64,000 nt of DNA from Mycobacterium sp. 852013-51886_SCH5428379 (GTDB lineage: Bacteria; Actinomycetota; Actinomycetes; Mycobacteriales; Mycobacteriaceae). The notes below the pieces were generated by a model. The model had not been told where the DNA came from. It saw only the letters and a program-made list of their open reading frames with translations, and searched no databases. Each line of letters opens with the position of its first letter. The first letter of the stretch is position 1. This document shows positions 33,671 to 45,918 of the stretch, piece after piece. Position numbers and translations under genes: made by a program. The stretch is taken from contig NZ_LZSU01000003.1 of assembly GCF_001665575.1 (NCBI RefSeq), positions 20,041 through 84,040 of the forward strand, in the 5' to 3' direction.

Positions 33671-35560
33671 GTGTGTAAACGGTTCATGGATATGGGAAGT
33701 GACACGCTCGCGGCGCCGACGACGGCGCCCACCCGCGTCGACCGCGACGTCGTCAGTCGGTTTGCCACGTGCTGTCGCGCGCTGGGGCTGACGGTCAACG
33801 ACCGGCAGCGCCCCGCCGACCTGCCCGCCGCCCGCTCGGGCTTCGAGGCGCTGACCCACATCGCGCACGACCACTGCGATGCGTGGATCGGACTGGCCGC
33901 CGCCGGCGACCTGTCCAGCCGCGTCGTCGAATCGGTCTGGCGCACCCGCAGCAGTGCCGGCCTGCTGCAGCGTCATGTGGAGATCGCGCCGGGCGCGCTC
34001 GGCTTCTTGTATGACAGCGGGCTGTACCTACAGTTCCGGGCCTCCGATCCCGACGACTTCCAACTCGCCTACGCCGCGGACCGCTGCGTGGCCGGGGCCT
34101 TCGCCGATGCCGACCGACTCGTCGGTGACGTCCTCGAACGCCGCCCGGGCTGGTTGCAGGCCCGCTGGGTGCGCGTGGCGATCCACCACCGCGCCGAACG
34201 CTGGTCCGACGTCATCCGGCTGCTCACCCCGGTGGTGAACGACACCTCCGTCGACGAGACCTACAGCCACGCCGTGCGTGTCACCCTCGGCATCGCCCTG
34301 GCGCGGCTCGGGATGTTCGCCCCGGCGATGTCCTACCTCGAGGATCCCGCCGGTCCGGTCGCCGTCGCCGCCATCGACGGTGCGCTGGCCAAAGGCCTCA
34401 CCCTGCGCGCGCAGGGGGAGGACGAGGACGCCGCCGACGTTCTGCAGGATCTCTACGCCGCCAACCCCGAGAACGCCGATCTCGAAGCGGCGCTGCTGGA
34501 CACCAGCTACGGCATCCCCACCACCACCGCCGCCCGGATCGAGGCGCGCAGCAACCCGTGGGATCCGGAGTCCGAACCCTCCGAGGCCGAATTCGTCGAC
34601 CCCGGCGCCAAGGACCGCAAGGCGCACCTACTCATCGAGGCCGAAGCCGAACTGGCCGAGTTCATCGGCCTCGAAGAGGTCAAGTACCAGGTCGCCCGGT
34701 TGAAGAGTTCCGTGGCGATGGCGCTGCGCCGGCAGGAGCGCGGTCTGGCCGTCGCCCAGCGCACCAACCATCTCGTCTTCGCCGGTCCACCCGGCACCGG
34801 TAAGACGACGATCGCGCGCGTGGTCGCCAAGATCTACTGCGGCCTGGGTCTACTGCGCAAGGAGACCGTCCGCGAGGTCCACCGCGCCGATCTGATCGGA
34901 CAGCACATCGGCGAGACCGAGGCCAAGACGAACGCGATCATCGACAGCGCCCTGGACGGCGTGCTGTTCCTCGACGAGGCCTACGCGCTGGTCTCCACCG
35001 GCGCCAAGAACGACTTCGGTCTGGTGGCCATCGACACCCTGCTGGCGCGAATGGAGAACGACCGCGACCGGCTGGTCGTCATCATCGCCGGCTACCGCAA
35101 AGACCTCGACATGTTCCTCGACGCCAATGAAGGTCTGCGGTCCCGTTTCACCCGCAGCATCGACTTCCCGTCCTACTCGCCCGCCGAACTCGTGGAGATC
35201 GCCGTGCGCATGGCCGAGAAGCGCGACAGCCTGTTCGCCCCCGCCGCACACGACGACATGGAACGGCTGTTCGCGCAACTGGCGCAGTCGTCGTCACCGG
35301 ACGCCAACGGTGTCGACCGGCGCAGCCTCGACATCGCCGGCAACGGCCGGTTCGTCCGCAACCTGGTCGAGCGGTCGGAGGAGGAGCGCGAATACCGGCT
35401 CGACCATTCCGACGCCGACGACTTCACCGACGAGGATCTGATGACCATCACCGCGGAAGACGTCCGCAGCTCGGCCGCCCCGCTGCTGCGCGGCCTCGGT
35501 TTGGCCGCACCGGATCTGACCGGGCGGGGTCTGGTGCCGGGCTCGCCGGTGCAGGCATGA
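33671..35560 (+). CDS. eccA3: ESX-3 cytosolic AAA+ ATPase EccA3
   Basis: 629-aa component of the ESX-3 type VII secretion system. An N-terminal TPR-like helical half (about 1-290) is followed by a CbxX/CfqX-type AAA+ domain with Walker A GPPGTGKTT near 372-380, Walker B GVLFLDEA near 430-437 and an arginine region RSRFTRSIDFPSY. It matches the M. tuberculosis EccA3 (Rv0282) pattern along its length. The start is uncertain: GTG 33671 gives the longest form, and ATG 33686 and 33692 are also in frame. It heads a tightly packed operon under the two iron boxes. EccA is thought to release EspG chaperones from PE/PPE substrates. Confidence 0.93.
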   Translation: MCKRFMDMGSDTLAAPTTAPTRVDRDVVSRFATCCRALGLTVNDRQRPADLPAARSGFEALTHIAHDHCDAWIGLAAAGDLSSRVVESVWRTRSSAGLLQRHVEIAPGALGFLYDSGLYLQFRASDPDDFQLAYAADRCVAGAFADADRLVGDVLERRPGWLQARWVRVAIHHRAERWSDVIRLLTPVVNDTSVDETYSHAVRVTLGIALARLGMFAPAMSYLEDPAGPVAVAAIDGALAKGLTLRAQGEDEDAADVLQDLYAANPENADLEAALLDTSYGIPTTTAARIEARSNPWDPESEPSEAEFVDPGAKDRKAHLLIEAEAELAEFIGLEEVKYQVARLKSSVAMALRRQERGLAVAQRTNHLVFAGPPGTGKTTIARVVAKIYCGLGLLRKETVREVHRADLIGQHIGETEAKTNAIIDSALDGVLFLDEAYALVSTGAKNDFGLVAIDTLLARMENDRDRLVVIIAGYRKDLDMFLDANEGLRSRFTRSIDFPSYSPAELVEIAVRMAEKRDSLFAPAAHDDMERLFAQLAQSSSPDANGVDRRSLDIAGNGRFVRNLVERSEEEREYRLDHSDADDFTDEDLMTITAEDVRSSAAPLLRGLGLAAPDLTGRGLVPGSPVQA

Positions 35561-37104
35561 CGTCCCCCTCTGACCCCCGGCGCTCCTTCACCTCCCGGAC
35601 ACCGGCGAGTGAGGGTTCCGAGCGCACGCCCTACCGGCGCGGCTTCGTCACCCGCCACCAGGTGTCGGGCTGGCGATTCATGATGCGCCGCATCGCATCC
35701 GGCGTCGCGCTGCACGACACCCGGATGCTCGTCGATCCGCTGCGCACCCAGTCGCGCTCGGTCCTGGTCGGCGCCCTCATCCTGGTGACCGGGCTGGCCG
35801 GTTGCTTCGTGTTCTCGCTGATCCGCCCGGCGGGCTCCGCGGGCACAGACGCCATCCTGGCCGACCGCTCCACCGCCGCGCTCTACGTCAAGGTCGGGGA
35901 GCAACTCCATCCCGTGCTCAACCTGACCTCGGCGCGGCTCATCGCAGGGCGGGCCGACAACCCGACCACCGTCAAGACCTCGGAGCTGGACCAGTTCCCC
36001 CGCGGCAACCTCGTCGGCATCCCCGGTGCGCCGGAACGCATGGTGCAGAACACCTCTCGCGACGCCGACTGGACGGTGTGCGACGCCGTCTCCGGATCGT
36101 CGACGGGTGTCACCGTGCTCGCCGGTGAACTCGGCACCGGCGGTGAGCGCGCCACCACCCTGGCCGGCGACCGGGCCGTCCTGGTCTCCAACGGGTCGGG
36201 CACCTGGCTGTTGTGGAACGGTCGACGCAGTGCCGTCGACCTCGGCAACCGTCCGGTGACCGATGCGCTGGGTATCCCCGCCGTCGACGTGACGCCCCGT
36301 CCGATCGCGGCCGGGCTGTTCAACGCGATCCCCGAGGGGCCCGCCCTGGTCGCGCCGCCCGTCCCCGAAGCCGGTCAGCCGCCGCAGTTCGCGCTCCCGG
36401 TGCCCGCACCGGTGGGGTCGGTGGTCTCGGCCTTCGACGCCGACGACACCATCCGGTACTACGCCGTGCTGCCCGACGGGCTGCAACCGGTGTCCTCGGT
36501 GCTGGCCTCGATCCTGCGTAACACGAACTCCTACGGGTTGGCACAGCCACCGCGGCTCGCCCCCGACGACATCGCCCGCCTGCCGGTGTCCGGAACGCTC
36601 GACGCCGACGCCTATCCCGCGGTCCGGGTCAGCCTGGTCGACGCATCGGCTGATCCGGTCACCTGCGCGCAGTGGGCGAAACCCGTTGACGCTGAGCAGA
36701 GCTCGCTGACGCTGCTGTCCGGTGCGGCTCTACCGCTGCCGGAGAGTCTGCGTACCCTCGATCTCGTCGGCGCGGGCAACGGCGTCACCGCCGACCGGGT
36801 GGCGATCGCCCCCGGTAGCGGCTATTTCGTCCAGACCGTCGGGCAGGAGCCCGGTTCGCCCACCGCCGGATCGTTGTTCTGGGTCAGCGACACCGGCGTG
36901 CGCTACGGCATCGACCAGGGGGGCTCCTCGTCACCCGGGGATGACACGGTCGCGGCGCTGGGGCTGAGCAGTCCGCCGCTGCCGGTGCCGTGGTCGGTTC
37001 TCGCCCAGTTCGCGGCGGGCCCGACGCTGTCCCGGGGTGACGCGCTGCTGGCGCACGACACCCTGCAACCCGATCCGAGCCCTGTGCGTCTGGAGAACCC
37101 ATGA
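35557..37104 (+). CDS. eccB3: ESX-3 membrane channel protein EccB3
   Basis: 515-aa core membrane component. A short cytoplasmic N-terminus ([19 protein letters not shown]) and one transmembrane helix (about 69-89) are followed by a large periplasmic domain of repeats rich in Asp/Gly/Val, with the cysteine pair of the EccB fold (Cys in DWTVCDAV and in PVTCAQW). Length and layout match EccB3 (about 538 aa). ATG overlaps the eccA3 stop by 4 bp and its stop overlaps eccC3 by 4 bp. Confidence 0.93.
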   Translation: MTSPSDPRRSFTSRTPASEGSERTPYRRGFVTRHQVSGWRFMMRRIASGVALHDTRMLVDPLRTQSRSVLVGALILVTGLAGCFVFSLIRPAGSAGTDAILADRSTAALYVKVGEQLHPVLNLTSARLIAGRADNPTTVKTSELDQFPRGNLVGIPGAPERMVQNTSRDADWTVCDAVSGSSTGVTVLAGELGTGGERATTLAGDRAVLVSNGSGTWLLWNGRRSAVDLGNRPVTDALGIPAVDVTPRPIAAGLFNAIPEGPALVAPPVPEAGQPPQFALPVPAPVGSVVSAFDADDTIRYYAVLPDGLQPVSSVLASILRNTNSYGLAQPPRLAPDDIARLPVSGTLDADAYPAVRVSLVDASADPVTCAQWAKPVDAEQSSLTLLSGAALPLPESLRTLDLVGAGNGVTADRVAIAPGSGYFVQTVGQEPGSPTAGSLFWVSDTGVRYGIDQGGSSSPGDDTVAALGLSSPPLPVPWSVLAQFAAGPTLSRGDALLAHDTLQPDPSPVRLENP

Positions 37105-40100
37105 GCCGGCTGATCTTCGAGGCCCACCGCCGGTTGCCACCCCCGGCCGCCCGCCAGGGCACCATCACCATCGAACCGCCCCCGGAACTGCCGCGGCTGG
37201 TGCCGCCGTCGTTGCTACGCCGGGTGCTGCCCTATCTGATCGTGCTGCTCATCGTCGGCATGATCGTTGCGCTGGTCGCCACCGGGATGCGGCTGATCTC
37301 GCCGACCACCCTGTTCTTCCCGTTCGTGCTGCTGCTCGCCGCGACCGCGCTCTACCGTGGCACCGACAACAAGATGCGCACCGAGGAGGTCGACGCCGAG
37401 CGCGCCGACTACCTGCGCTACCTGTCGGTGGTGCGGGACAACGTGCGGGTGCACGCCGCCGAGCAGCGGGCCGCCCTGGAATGGTCCCATCCCGATCCCG
37501 CTGTGCTGGCGACGATTCCGGGCACCCGCCGGCAGTGGGAACGCGATCCGCGCGACGGTGACTTCCTGATCCTGCGCGCCGGTGTGCACGACACCCCGCT
37601 GTCGACGGTGCTGCGCGTCAAGGACACCGCCGACGAGATCGACCTGGAACCGGTGTCGCACACCACGTTGCGCGGTCTGCTCGACGTCCAACGCACCGTG
37701 CGGGACGCCCCTGCGGGCATCGATGTCGCGAAGCTGTCGCGCATCACGGTGTACGGGGACGTCGACGAGGTCCGCGGCGCGCTGCGGGCGTGGATCGCCC
37801 AGGCCGTCACCTGGCACGATCCGAGCGTGCTCGGGGTGGCACTCGCCTCCCCCGACGTGGACAGCGACGACTGGTCATGGCTGAAGTGGTTGCCGCACAC
37901 GGACATCTCGGGTGAGGCCGACGCCGTCGGGCCGGCCCGTCAGTTGGCCACCGACGTGACCGAACTGCGCGCCATGCTCGCCCCCGCCCTGGCCGACCGG
38001 GCGCCCTTCCCCGGTGACGGCGACCGTGCGGTCAAGCATCTGCTGGTGATCGTCGACGATCCCGACTCCGACCTCGAGGACCTGATCCGCCGGCCCGGCC
38101 TGGCTGGGGTGACGGTGATCCAGCGCGCCACCGAACCGCCGCACCGCGAACAGTATCCGGATCCGGAACGGCCGATCCTACGGATCGCCGACGGCCGCAT
38201 CGAGCGCTGGCAGACCGGCGGCTGGGCGTCCTTCATCGACACCGCCGACACCCTCGACGCCGACGACGCGCGCCATCTCGCGCGGATGCTGGCGCGCTGG
38301 GATTCCAATCCGGGGCAGGCGCGTTCGACCACCACCGGTGGTTCGACCTTCACCACCCTGCTCGACATCCCGGACGCCTCGGCGCTCGACGTCGCCACCC
38401 TGTGGGCGCCGCGCCGCCGCGACGACGAACTGCGCGTCCCGATCGGCGTCACTGCGACGGGGGAGCCGCTGTACTTCGACCTCAAGGACGAGGCCGAGGG
38501 CGGTATGGGCCCGCACGGGTTGATGATCGGTATGACCGGCTCGGGCAAATCGCAGACGCTGATGTCGATCCTGTTGGCGCTGTTGACCACCCACTCCGCC
38601 GAGCGGCTCATCGTCATCTACGCCGACTTCAAGGGCGAGGCCGGTGCAGACATCTTCCGTAACTTCCCGCAGGTGGTCGCGGTCATCTCCAACATGGCAG
38701 AGAAGCGGTCGCTGGCCGACCGCTTCGCCGACACCCTGCGCGGTGAGGTGGCCCGGCGCGAGCAGCTGCTCAAGGAGACCGGACGCCGGGTACAGGGCAG
38801 CGCCTTCAACTCGGTGACCGAATACGAGAACGCGATCGCCGCGGGTCACGACCTGCCACCGATCCCGACGCTGTTCGTCGTCGCCGACGAGTTCACGCTG
38901 ATGCTCGCGGACCATCCCGAGTACGCGGACCTCTTCGACTATGTGGCGCGCAAGGGCCGGTCCTTCCGGATCCACATCCTGTTCGCCTCGCAGACCCTCG
39001 ACGTCGGCCGCATCAAGGACATCGACAAGAACACCTCCTACCGCATCGGTCTGAAGGTCTCCAGCCCCAGCATCTCCCGGCAGATCATCGGGGTCGAGGA
39101 CGCCTACCACATCGAATCCGGCCGGGAGCACAAGGGCGTAGGCTTCCTCGTGCCCGCCCCGGGTGCGACGCCGATCAAGTTCCGCAGCACCTACGTCGAC
39201 GGCATCTACGAGCCGCCGCGGGTCGAGCGGTCGGTTGTGGTTCGGGCGCTGCCGCAGCCGCAGCCGTTCACTGCGGGCCGGGTCGAACCCGAACCGGACA
39301 CGATCATCCCGTCGTTCGAGCCGCAGGCCGAGGCGGCGCCCCCGCGCAAGCTGATCTCCACGATCGGCGCCCAGCTCGCCCAGTACGGTCCGAAGGCACC
39401 TGCGCTGTGGCTGCCGCCGCTCGACGAGCCGATCCAGCTGGTGGACACGCTGCAGCGGTCGGGCGTCCCGGCGCGGCAGTGGCGCTGGCCGCTCGGCGAG
39501 ATCGACAAGCCGTTCGAGATGCGGCGCGATCAGCTGATCTTCGACGCCAACGGCGCCGCGGCCAACATGGTCATCCACGGCGGCCCCAAATCAGGCAAAT
39601 CCACTGCGCTGCAGACCTTCATCCTGTCGGCCGCCGCACTGCACACCCCGCGCGAGGTCACGTTCTACTGCCTCGACTACGGCGGCGGTCAGCTGGCTCC
39701 GCTCGCGGATCTCGCCCACGTCGGCAGTGTCGCCACCCCGCTCGAGCCCGAGCGCATCCGGCGGACGTTCGGCGAGATCGAGCAGCTGCTGCGGGCGCGG
39801 CAGGCGCGTGGCACCGGCCGGCACGATGCGGATCAGGGCGACGGTTACGGCGAAGTTTTTCTGGTAATCGACAACCTCTACGCGTTCAGCCGAGACAACA
39901 CCGACACCTTCAACACTCGAAACCCGTTGCTGGCCAAGGTGACCGAACTCGTCAACACCGGGCTGGCCTACGGCATCCACGTCATCATCACGACGCCGAA
40001 CTGGCTCGAGGTCCCGCTCAACATGCGGGACGGGCTCGGACTGCGACTGGAACTCAAACTCAACGATCCCCGCGACAGCAACGTGCGCATCGTCGGCGGA

Positions 40101-41072
40101 CTGCGCAGGCCCGCCGAAGGTGTGCCCGCCGATCAACCCGGCCGCGGTCTGACCATGGCCGCCGAGCACTTCCTGTTCGCGACGCCGGCCCCGGAGCTGA
40201 TTCCGGCCATCAACGCCCGATTCCCCGAGATGTCCGCCCCGCCGGTGCGTCTGCTGCCGACCGATCTGAAACCCGACGCCATCCGGCCGCTCTACCCGGC
40301 GCCCGAGCGGGTGGTGATCGGTCAGCGCGAGGAGGATCTCGCACCGGTCGCCCTGGACTTCGCGGACAATCCGCTCGTCATGGTGTTCGGCGACAGCCGG
40401 TCGGGTAAGACGACGCTGCTGCGCCACCTGATCCGGACGCTGCGCGACAACTCCGCACCCAACGAGGTGGCGTTCACCGTCATCGACCGCCGGCTGCAAC
40501 TCGTCGACGAACCGCTGTTCCCGGACAACGAGTACACCCCGAACATCGACCGCATCACCCCCGCGATGCAGGGGTTGGCGGCGCTGATCGAGAAGCGTCG
40601 TCCGCCCGCCGGGCTCACGCACGCGCAGCTCACCGAGTGGGCGTACCCCAGAACCGGGGCCGGCCACACCCACTACCTGATCATCGACGACGTCGACCAG
40701 ATCCCGGACAGCCCGGCGATCAGCGGACCGTTCGCCGGTCAGCGTCCGTGGACACCGTTGCTCGGACTGCTCGGCGAGGCAGGTGATCTCGGGCTGCGGG
40801 TGATCGTCACCGCCAGGGCGACCGGATCGGCGCACGCGGTGATGACCGCACCGCTGCTGCGCCGCCTCAACGATCTGCAGGCCACCACCCTGATGCTGTC
40901 CGGCAACCCGCAGGACAGCGGCAAGATCCGCGGTCACCGCTTCGCGCGGCTTCCCGCGGGCCGGGGCATGCTGCTCGGCGACAGTGACACCCCCACCTTC
41001 GTCCAACTCGTCAACCCCCTCGTGGCGCAGCACGCCGGATCGCCACGATCGAACGGAAAGGGATTCAGCTGA
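37101..41072 (+). CDS. eccC3: ESX-3 FtsK/SpoIIIE ATPase EccC3
   Basis: 1323-aa motor of the secretion system, with two N-terminal transmembrane helices (about 40-65 and 68-85) and three ATPase modules in one chain. Walker A motifs are GMTGSGKSQ near 478, GGPKSGKST near 829 and GDSRSGKTT near 1096. Walker B in module 1 is FVVADEF, with the catalytic Glu. Modules 2 and 3 read LVIDNL and LIIDDV and lack it, as is usual for EccC, where module 1 hydrolyses ATP and the others bind substrate signals. It overlaps both neighbours (4 bp with eccB3, 1 bp with PE5). Confidence 0.94.
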   Translation: MSRLIFEAHRRLPPPAARQGTITIEPPPELPRLVPPSLLRRVLPYLIVLLIVGMIVALVATGMRLISPTTLFFPFVLLLAATALYRGTDNKMRTEEVDAERADYLRYLSVVRDNVRVHAAEQRAALEWSHPDPAVLATIPGTRRQWERDPRDGDFLILRAGVHDTPLSTVLRVKDTADEIDLEPVSHTTLRGLLDVQRTVRDAPAGIDVAKLSRITVYGDVDEVRGALRAWIAQAVTWHDPSVLGVALASPDVDSDDWSWLKWLPHTDISGEADAVGPARQLATDVTELRAMLAPALADRAPFPGDGDRAVKHLLVIVDDPDSDLEDLIRRPGLAGVTVIQRATEPPHREQYPDPERPILRIADGRIERWQTGGWASFIDTADTLDADDARHLARMLARWDSNPGQARSTTTGGSTFTTLLDIPDASALDVATLWAPRRRDDELRVPIGVTATGEPLYFDLKDEAEGGMGPHGLMIGMTGSGKSQTLMSILLALLTTHSAERLIVIYADFKGEAGADIFRNFPQVVAVISNMAEKRSLADRFADTLRGEVARREQLLKETGRRVQGSAFNSVTEYENAIAAGHDLPPIPTLFVVADEFTLMLADHPEYADLFDYVARKGRSFRIHILFASQTLDVGRIKDIDKNTSYRIGLKVSSPSISRQIIGVEDAYHIESGREHKGVGFLVPAPGATPIKFRSTYVDGIYEPPRVERSVVVRALPQPQPFTAGRVEPEPDTIIPSFEPQAEAAPPRKLISTIGAQLAQYGPKAPALWLPPLDEPIQLVDTLQRSGVPARQWRWPLGEIDKPFEMRRDQLIFDANGAAANMVIHGGPKSGKSTALQTFILSAAALHTPREVTFYCLDYGGGQLAPLADLAHVGSVATPLEPERIRRTFGEIEQLLRARQARGTGRHDADQGDGYGEVFLVIDNLYAFSRDNTDTFNTRNPLLAKVTELVNTGLAYGIHVIITTPNWLEVPLNMRDGLGLRLELKLNDPRDSNVRIVGGLRRPAEGVPADQPGRGLTMAAEHFLFATPAPELIPAINARFPEMSAPPVRLLPTDLKPDAIRPLYPAPERVVIGQREEDLAPVALDFADNPLVMVFGDSRSGKTTLLRHLIRTLRDNSAPNEVAFTVIDRRLQLVDEPLFPDNEYTPNIDRITPAMQGLAALIEKRRPPAGLTHAQLTEWAYPRTGAGHTHYLIIDDVDQIPDSPAISGPFAGQRPWTPLLGLLGEAGDLGLRVIVTARATGSAHAVMTAPLLRRLNDLQATTLMLSGNPQDSGKIRGHRFARLPAGRGMLLGDSDTPTFVQLVNPLVAQHAGSPRSNGKGFS

Positions 41073-41380
41073 TGACTCTTCGCGTCGTCCCCGAGGGTCT
41101 GACCGCCGCGAGCGCGGCCGTCGAGGCGCTGTCCGCGCGGCTGGCCGCCGCCCATGCCGCCGCCGCCCCGCTGGTCACCGCGGTGCTGCCACCCGCTGCC
41201 GATGCGGTGTCGCTGCAGACCGCAGCCGGCCTGAGCGCGCACGGCAACCAGCACGCCGCGGTGGCCGCCCACGGGGTCGAGGAACTCGGCCGCTCCGGCG
41301 TGGGCGTCGGGGAATCCGGCGCCAGCTACGCCAGCGGTGACGCGATGGCCTCGACGTCCTACCTGATCGCGCGCGGCTGA
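41072..41380 (+). CDS. PE5: PE-family protein PE5
   Basis: 102-aa PE-domain protein with no PGRS extension. The helical hairpin is rich in Ala, with [20 protein letters not shown] at the start and [11 protein letters not shown] near the end, a YxxxD/E-type secretion motif region (YASGD). It pairs with the PPE protein encoded 3 bp downstream to form the EspG3-bound heterodimer exported by ESX-3. The start overlaps the eccC3 stop (TGATG). Confidence 0.9.
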   Translation: MTLRVVPEGLTAASAAVEALSARLAAAHAAAAPLVTAVLPPAADAVSLQTAAGLSAHGNQHAAVAAHGVEELGRSGVGVGESGASYASGDAMASTSYLIARG

Positions 41381-41383
41381 GAT

Positions 41384-42970
41384 ATGACCGCCCCCATCTT
41401 CATGGCGCTGCCGCCCGAGGTGCACTCGGCGCTGCTCAGCAGCGGGCCCGGCCCCGGGTCGCTGCTGGCCGCCGCGGGGGCGTGGCAGTCGCTGAGCGCC
41501 GAATACGCCAGCGCCGCAGCCGAACTCACCAGCACCCTGGCGTCCGTGCAGGCCGGGGCCTGGGAGGGGCCGAGCGCCGAACAGTACGTCGCCGCGCACA
41601 CCCCGTACCTGGCCTGGCTGGCCGAGGCCAGCGCGACCAGCGCCGCGACCGCGGCCCAGCACGAGACGGCCGCCGCCGCCTACAGCACCGCGCTGGCCAC
41701 CACCCCGACCCTCGGGGAACTCGCGGCCAACCACACCACCCACGCGGTGCTCGTCGGAACCAACTTCCTCGGCATCAACACCATCCCGATCGCGGTCAAC
41801 GAGGCCGACTACGTCCGCATGTGGATCCAGGCCGCGACGAGTATGAGCACCTATCAGGCCGTCGCCGGCGCCGCGGTGGCCGCCGCTCCCTCGACGGCGC
41901 CGTCGCCGTTCCTACTGGCACCCGGCGTCGGCGAGGCAGGTGCCGCCGCCGCCACCGCGCAGCAGACCGGAGCCCAGGCTCAGGCAGGAGAATCCGGCGC
42001 CGCCCTCGACAGTTCGAACATCATCGCGGATCTGCTCAAGGCCTACATGGATTTCACCAATCAGCTGTTCGAGCCGATCCTCAACTTCTTCCAGGATCCG
42101 ATCGGCAACAGCATCCAGCTGATCACCGACTTCCTGACCAACCCGAGCGCGGCTCTGCAGACGTGGGGTCCGTTCCTGTTCGCCGTTGCCTACCAGGCGA
42201 TCTCGTGGATCGGTGCCTCGCTGACCTACCCCCAGCTGCTCATCCAACCGCTGCTCGCGATCGGTCTGGGCATCCTGGGCGGCATCGCCGACCAGCTGCT
42301 CAAGCTGCTGCCGCTGTTGTTCCCGCCGCCGATCGCGGCCGCGGAGGTGCCCGCCCCCGCGCCGGCCCCCGTGCGGGCGGAGCCGACCGGACTGTTCCCC
42401 GCGGCGGGTATTCCCGCCGGCGGCGCACCGGCGCCGGTCCCGACCGGCGGTACCGCGGCGGGCGCACCCGCACCCGCCCCGACCGCCCCGGCCGCGGCGC
42501 CCGCCGCCTTCGTGCCGTATGCCGTACCCGGCGGCGACCCCGACGGTGAGGGCTTCACCCCGACCGTCCGCGACACCACCGGCGCCAAGGCGCCGGCCGC
42601 CGACATCCCCGCGGCCGCGGCCGCGTCGGCGGCGGCAGCCGCGGCGGCACGGCGCAAACGTCGCCGCCGCAAGTCCGCCGAAGTCAAGGGCCGCGCCTAC
42701 GCGGACGCCTACATGGACTACGAAGACCAGCCCGACGACGAACCGCCCGCGCGGGAACCGCGGATCTCGGCGTCCACCCGCGGGGCAGGCCCACTCGGCT
42801 TCGCCGGAACGGCGGGTAAGGGTGATGCTGCGGCAACCGGGCTGACGACCTTGTCGCCGGACGCCTTCGGCAACGGGCCGACGAGCCCGATGCTGCCCGG
42901 AACCTGGAACCCCGGCGGGAACGAACCCGATCCGCCCACCCGGGGCTCGGAAGGAGGGTCGCGCACCTGA
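41384..42970 (+). CDS. PPE4: PPE-family protein PPE4
   Basis: 528-aa protein. The N-terminal PPE domain (about 180 aa) contains [39 protein letters not shown] (the WEG turn) and the EspG-binding tip further on. A hydrophobic middle and a C-terminal region of about 200 residues follow; the latter is Pro/Ala-rich and ends with a basic cluster RRKRRRRK and an acidic [11 protein letters not shown] stretch. With PE5 it is the ESX-3 PE/PPE substrate implicated in mycobactin-dependent iron uptake. The length is close to Rv0286 (513 aa). Confidence 0.9.
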   Translation: MTAPIFMALPPEVHSALLSSGPGPGSLLAAAGAWQSLSAEYASAAAELTSTLASVQAGAWEGPSAEQYVAAHTPYLAWLAEASATSAATAAQHETAAAAYSTALATTPTLGELAANHTTHAVLVGTNFLGINTIPIAVNEADYVRMWIQAATSMSTYQAVAGAAVAAAPSTAPSPFLLAPGVGEAGAAAATAQQTGAQAQAGESGAALDSSNIIADLLKAYMDFTNQLFEPILNFFQDPIGNSIQLITDFLTNPSAALQTWGPFLFAVAYQAISWIGASLTYPQLLIQPLLAIGLGILGGIADQLLKLLPLLFPPPIAAAEVPAPAPAPVRAEPTGLFPAAGIPAGGAPAPVPTGGTAAGAPAPAPTAPAAAPAAFVPYAVPGGDPDGEGFTPTVRDTTGAKAPAADIPAAAAASAAAAAAARRKRRRRKSAEVKGRAYADAYMDYEDQPDDEPPAREPRISASTRGAGPLGFAGTAGKGDAAATGLTTLSPDAFGNGPTSPMLPGTWNPGGNEPDPPTRGSEGGSRT

Positions 42971-43019
42971 ACCCACCGACCCCGTACCGGCACCCCGAAA
43001 TCCGTTGAAAGGAACCACC

Positions 43020-43313
43020 ATGAGCATGCTCGACGCCCACATCCCCCAGATCGTCGCCTCCGAAGCCGCCTTCGGTGCCAAGACTGCGCTGATGCGCAGC
43101 ACGATGGCGCAGGCCGAACAGGCCGCGCAGTCGGCGCAGGCCTTCCACATGGGCGAGTCCGCAGCCGCGTTCCAGGCTGCACACGCCCGCTTCCTCGAGG
43201 TGTCGGCCAAGGTCAACGCGCTGCTCGACATCGCGCAGGTCAACCTCGGCGACGCCGCGGGCACCTACGTCGCCGAGGACGCGGCAGCGGCCAGCACCTA
43301 CACCGCCATCTGA
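43020..43313 (+). CDS. esxG: ESX-3 substrate EsxG (WXG100 family)
   Basis: 97-aa WXG100-class protein. It contains [19 protein letters not shown] and the turn [10 protein letters not shown], with MGE in place of WXG as is typical of Esx[13 protein letters not shown] near the end holds the YxxxD/E export signal. It forms a tight heterodimer with EsxH, exported through ESX-3 for zinc/iron uptake. ATG 43020 has AAAGGA at about 7 nt. A 49-nt gap separates it from PPE4, so the pair could have extra expression from an internal promoter. Confidence 0.94.
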   Translation: MSMLDAHIPQIVASEAAFGAKTALMRSTMAQAEQAAQSAQAFHMGESAAAFQAAHARFLEVSAKVNALLDIAQVNLGDAAGTYVAEDAAAASTYTAI

Positions 43314-43353
43314 TCCGAAATCCCAGCGACACAGGCCAAGTCAGGAGTCTTCA

Positions 43354-43641
43354 ATGTCCCAGATCATGTACAACTACCCGGCCATGCTGGCGCACGCGGG
43401 CGAGATGAACGGATACGCCGGTGCGCTGCACGCCGTCGGTGCCGACATCGCCAGCGAGCAGGCCGCTCTGGCCGGTGCCTGGCAGGGCGATTCGGCGATG
43501 ACCTACCAGGCCTGGCAGGCCCAGTGGAACACCGCCCTCGAGGAACTGGTCCAGGCGTACCGCGCGATGGCCAGCACCCACGAGATGAACACCATGTCGA
43601 TGAGCGCCCGGGATCAGGCCGAAGGCGCCAAGTGGGGCTGA
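43354..43641 (+). CDS. esxH: ESX-3 substrate EsxH (TB10.4)
   Basis: 95-aa WXG100 protein beginning [18 protein letters not shown], with the WQG turn in [14 protein letters not shown] and an acidic/His region near the C-terminus ([12 protein letters not shown]). It matches the TB10.4 antigen of mycobacteria along its length. It partners EsxG, encoded 40 bp upstream. AGTCAGGAG precedes the start. Confidence 0.95.
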   Translation: MSQIMYNYPAMLAHAGEMNGYAGALHAVGADIASEQAALAGAWQGDSAMTYQAWQAQWNTALEELVQAYRAMASTHEMNTMSMSARDQAEGAKWG

Positions 43642-43651
43642 CCGGGGCATA

Positions 43652-44524
43652 GTGGGTCCCAACGCCGTCGAACTGACCGCCGCCCAGGCCTGGTTCGCCG
43701 CCGACACGATCGGCGCGGGCTCCTTCCCCTGGGTGCTGGCGGTCACGCAGCCCTACAGTCACGAGGCGGATCGCGCGAGATTCGCCGCCGAGACGTCCGC
43801 GCAGCTGACCGCATCGGGCGTACTGTCCGCCGACGGTCGGGTCGCGCCGTCGGTGGCCGAATGGCTGCGGGTGGTGTGCCGGGCCGAGCAGTGGCTGGAT
43901 CTGCGGTTCATTTCCGGCGCAGGCGATCTGCTGCGGGGCGTGGTGGCCCGGCGCGGCGGCCGGACGGTGGTGGCGCTGCGCAACGCGACGCTGGTCACCC
44001 TGACCGACATGGCGATCGACCATCCGCACGCGCTGGTTCCGGTGCTCACCGCGGGGCTGTCGCACCGCGCACCGGCGAGGTTCGGCGAGTTCACCCTGCC
44101 CGCGGCGGTCGGTGCCCGCGCCGACGACCGGATCCGGAGCGGCACACAGCTTGCCGAGGTGCTCGACTTCCTCGGCATCCCGCCGTCGGCCCGCCCGGTG
44201 GTGGAGGCCGCGTTCGCACCCGATCGGACGTACGTCGAGGTGGTGGCCGGTGAGCACCGGGACGGTCACCGGGTGACGACCTCGGTCGGGGTCAGCGTCG
44301 TCGACACCAGCGCAGGCCGGGTTCTGGTCAGCCCCGCCAAAGCGTTCGACGGCGAATGGATCTCGACGTTCGCGCCCGGCACCGACTTCGCCATCGCGGC
44401 GGCCGCGGAACGCCTGACCGGCTCGCTGCCCAGCGGGCCCTGGTTCCCGGACCTGCACCTGACCCGAGACTTCAACGAACACGACACGAGAGAACCGAGA
44501 CGACAATGCCCGACAACACTGTGA
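43652..44524 (+). CDS. espG3: ESX-3 PE/PPE chaperone EspG3
   Basis: 290-aa cytosolic chaperone that binds the PPE tip of PE-PPE dimers destined for ESX-3. Characteristic stretches are [48 protein letters not shown] and [19 protein letters not shown], all in the M. tuberculosis EspG3 (Rv0289) order. GTG 43652 is chosen; it is 10 bp after the esxH stop. The 3' end overlaps eccD3 by 19 bp in another frame. Confidence 0.92.
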   Translation: MGPNAVELTAAQAWFAADTIGAGSFPWVLAVTQPYSHEADRARFAAETSAQLTASGVLSADGRVAPSVAEWLRVVCRAEQWLDLRFISGAGDLLRGVVARRGGRTVVALRNATLVTLTDMAIDHPHALVPVLTAGLSHRAPARFGEFTLPAAVGARADDRIRSGTQLAEVLDFLGIPPSARPVVEAAFAPDRTYVEVVAGEHRDGHRVTTSVGVSVVDTSAGRVLVSPAKAFDGEWISTFAPGTDFAIAAAAERLTGSLPSGPWFPDLHLTRDFNEHDTREPRRQCPTTL

Positions 44525-45918
44525 TGCCGATCGTGCGGGTGGCGGTGCTCGCCGCAGGCGACGACGGTGGTCGGCTGACCGAGATGGCGCTGCCCGCCGG
44601 TCTGCCCCTGCGCGAGATCCTGCCTGCCGTACAGCGGATGGCCGATCCGGGCGATGACGCCGACGCCGACGAGGCGGTGCGCCATCCCCGCAGACTCAGC
44701 CTGGCCCCGATCGGCGGCGCGCCGTTCAGCCTGGACGCCACGCTGGACACCGTCGGTGTGGTCGACGGGGATCTGCTTGCCCTGCAGCCCGTTCCGGTCG
44801 GCCCCGCCGCGCCCCGCATCGTCGAGGACATCGCCGACGCCGCGGTGATCTTCTCAGCCGCGCAGGAGTCGCGTTGGGGTGCAGGCCACATCCAGCGTGC
44901 CGCCGCGGCCGCGGCGCTCACGCTGATCCTCGTCGGCACCGCGCTGGGGGTGGCCCACCGCCTCGTGACCGGCGATCTGCTCGGACTGTTCGTCGTCAGC
45001 GCTATCGCCGTGGCCGCGGTGCTGGGATCGCTGCTGACACTGGCGGGTTCACCGCGGCTGGCGACGGCACTCGGTATCGCCGCGCTGCCGCCGGTCGCCG
45101 CGGCGTTCGCCCTGGCGGTACCCGGAGACTTCGGTGCGGCGCAGGTGCTGCTGGCCGCGGCGGGCGTGACGGCGTGGTCGGTCATCAGCCGCACCGTCGG
45201 CGAGCGGGCCGTCGCACTGTTCACCGCCACCGCTGCCGCCGGATTCGGCGTGCTGCTGGCCGCGGCGATCGCCTCGGTGTGGACGCTGTCGAACATGGTC
45301 CTGGGCTGTGTGCTGATCCTGATCGGACTGCTGGTCACCGTGCAGGCGGCCCAGCTGTCGGCGATGTGGGCGCGGTTTCCCCTACCGGTGATCCCGGCGC
45401 CCGGTGATCCGACACCATCGGCGCAGCCGTTGCAGGTCCTCGAGGACCTGCCCCGCCGGGTCCGGATCAGCCAGTCGCACCAGACCGGTTTCCTGGCGTC
45501 CGGAATGCTGCTCAGCGTTGCCGGTTCACTGACGCTGATCGGCACGGCGGACCCTTCGCCGTGGGCGTGGTACGTCGTCGTGGCCGCCGCGGTCGGGGCG
45601 GTGCTGCGTGCGCGGGTGTGGGATTCGGCGCCGTGCAAGGCGTGGCTGCTCGCGCATCCGTTCGTGCTGACGATCGGGCTGCTGGTGCTGTTCGCCGCCA
45701 CCGACCGGTTCGACGCCGCCTGGTGGGCGCTGCTGGCCCTGGCCGTACTGACCGCGGTGTGGATCATCGTCGCCCTGAACCCGGCGGTCGCCACCCCGGA
45801 GACCTACTCGCTGCCCGCCCGCCGGTTGGTCGGCTTCGCCGCGTCCGCGGTCGACGCGTCGCTGATCCCGGTGATGGCGTTCCTGGTCGGCCTGTTCAGT
45901 CTGGTGCTCAACAGGTGA
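44506..45918 (+). CDS. eccD3: ESX-3 integral membrane pore protein EccD3
   Basis: 470-aa protein with an N-terminal ubiquitin-like domain (about 8-95, [20 protein letters not shown] onward) and about 11 transmembrane helices. This is the EccD fold, which dimerises to line the ESX membrane complex. ATG 44506 gives the correct family length (472 aa in M. tuberculosis); the open frame continues 50 codons upstream inside espG3. Its stop overlaps the mycP3 GTG by 4 bp. Confidence 0.93.
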   Translation: MPDNTVMPIVRVAVLAAGDDGGRLTEMALPAGLPLREILPAVQRMADPGDDADADEAVRHPRRLSLAPIGGAPFSLDATLDTVGVVDGDLLALQPVPVGPAAPRIVEDIADAAVIFSAAQESRWGAGHIQRAAAAAALTLILVGTALGVAHRLVTGDLLGLFVVSAIAVAAVLGSLLTLAGSPRLATALGIAALPPVAAAFALAVPGDFGAAQVLLAAAGVTAWSVISRTVGERAVALFTATAAAGFGVLLAAAIASVWTLSNMVLGCVLILIGLLVTVQAAQLSAMWARFPLPVIPAPGDPTPSAQPLQVLEDLPRRVRISQSHQTGFLASGMLLSVAGSLTLIGTADPSPWAWYVVVAAAVGAVLRARVWDSAPCKAWLLAHPFVLTIGLLVLFAATDRFDAAWWALLALAVLTAVWIIVALNPAVATPETYSLPARRLVGFAASAVDASLIPVMAFLVGLFSLVLNR

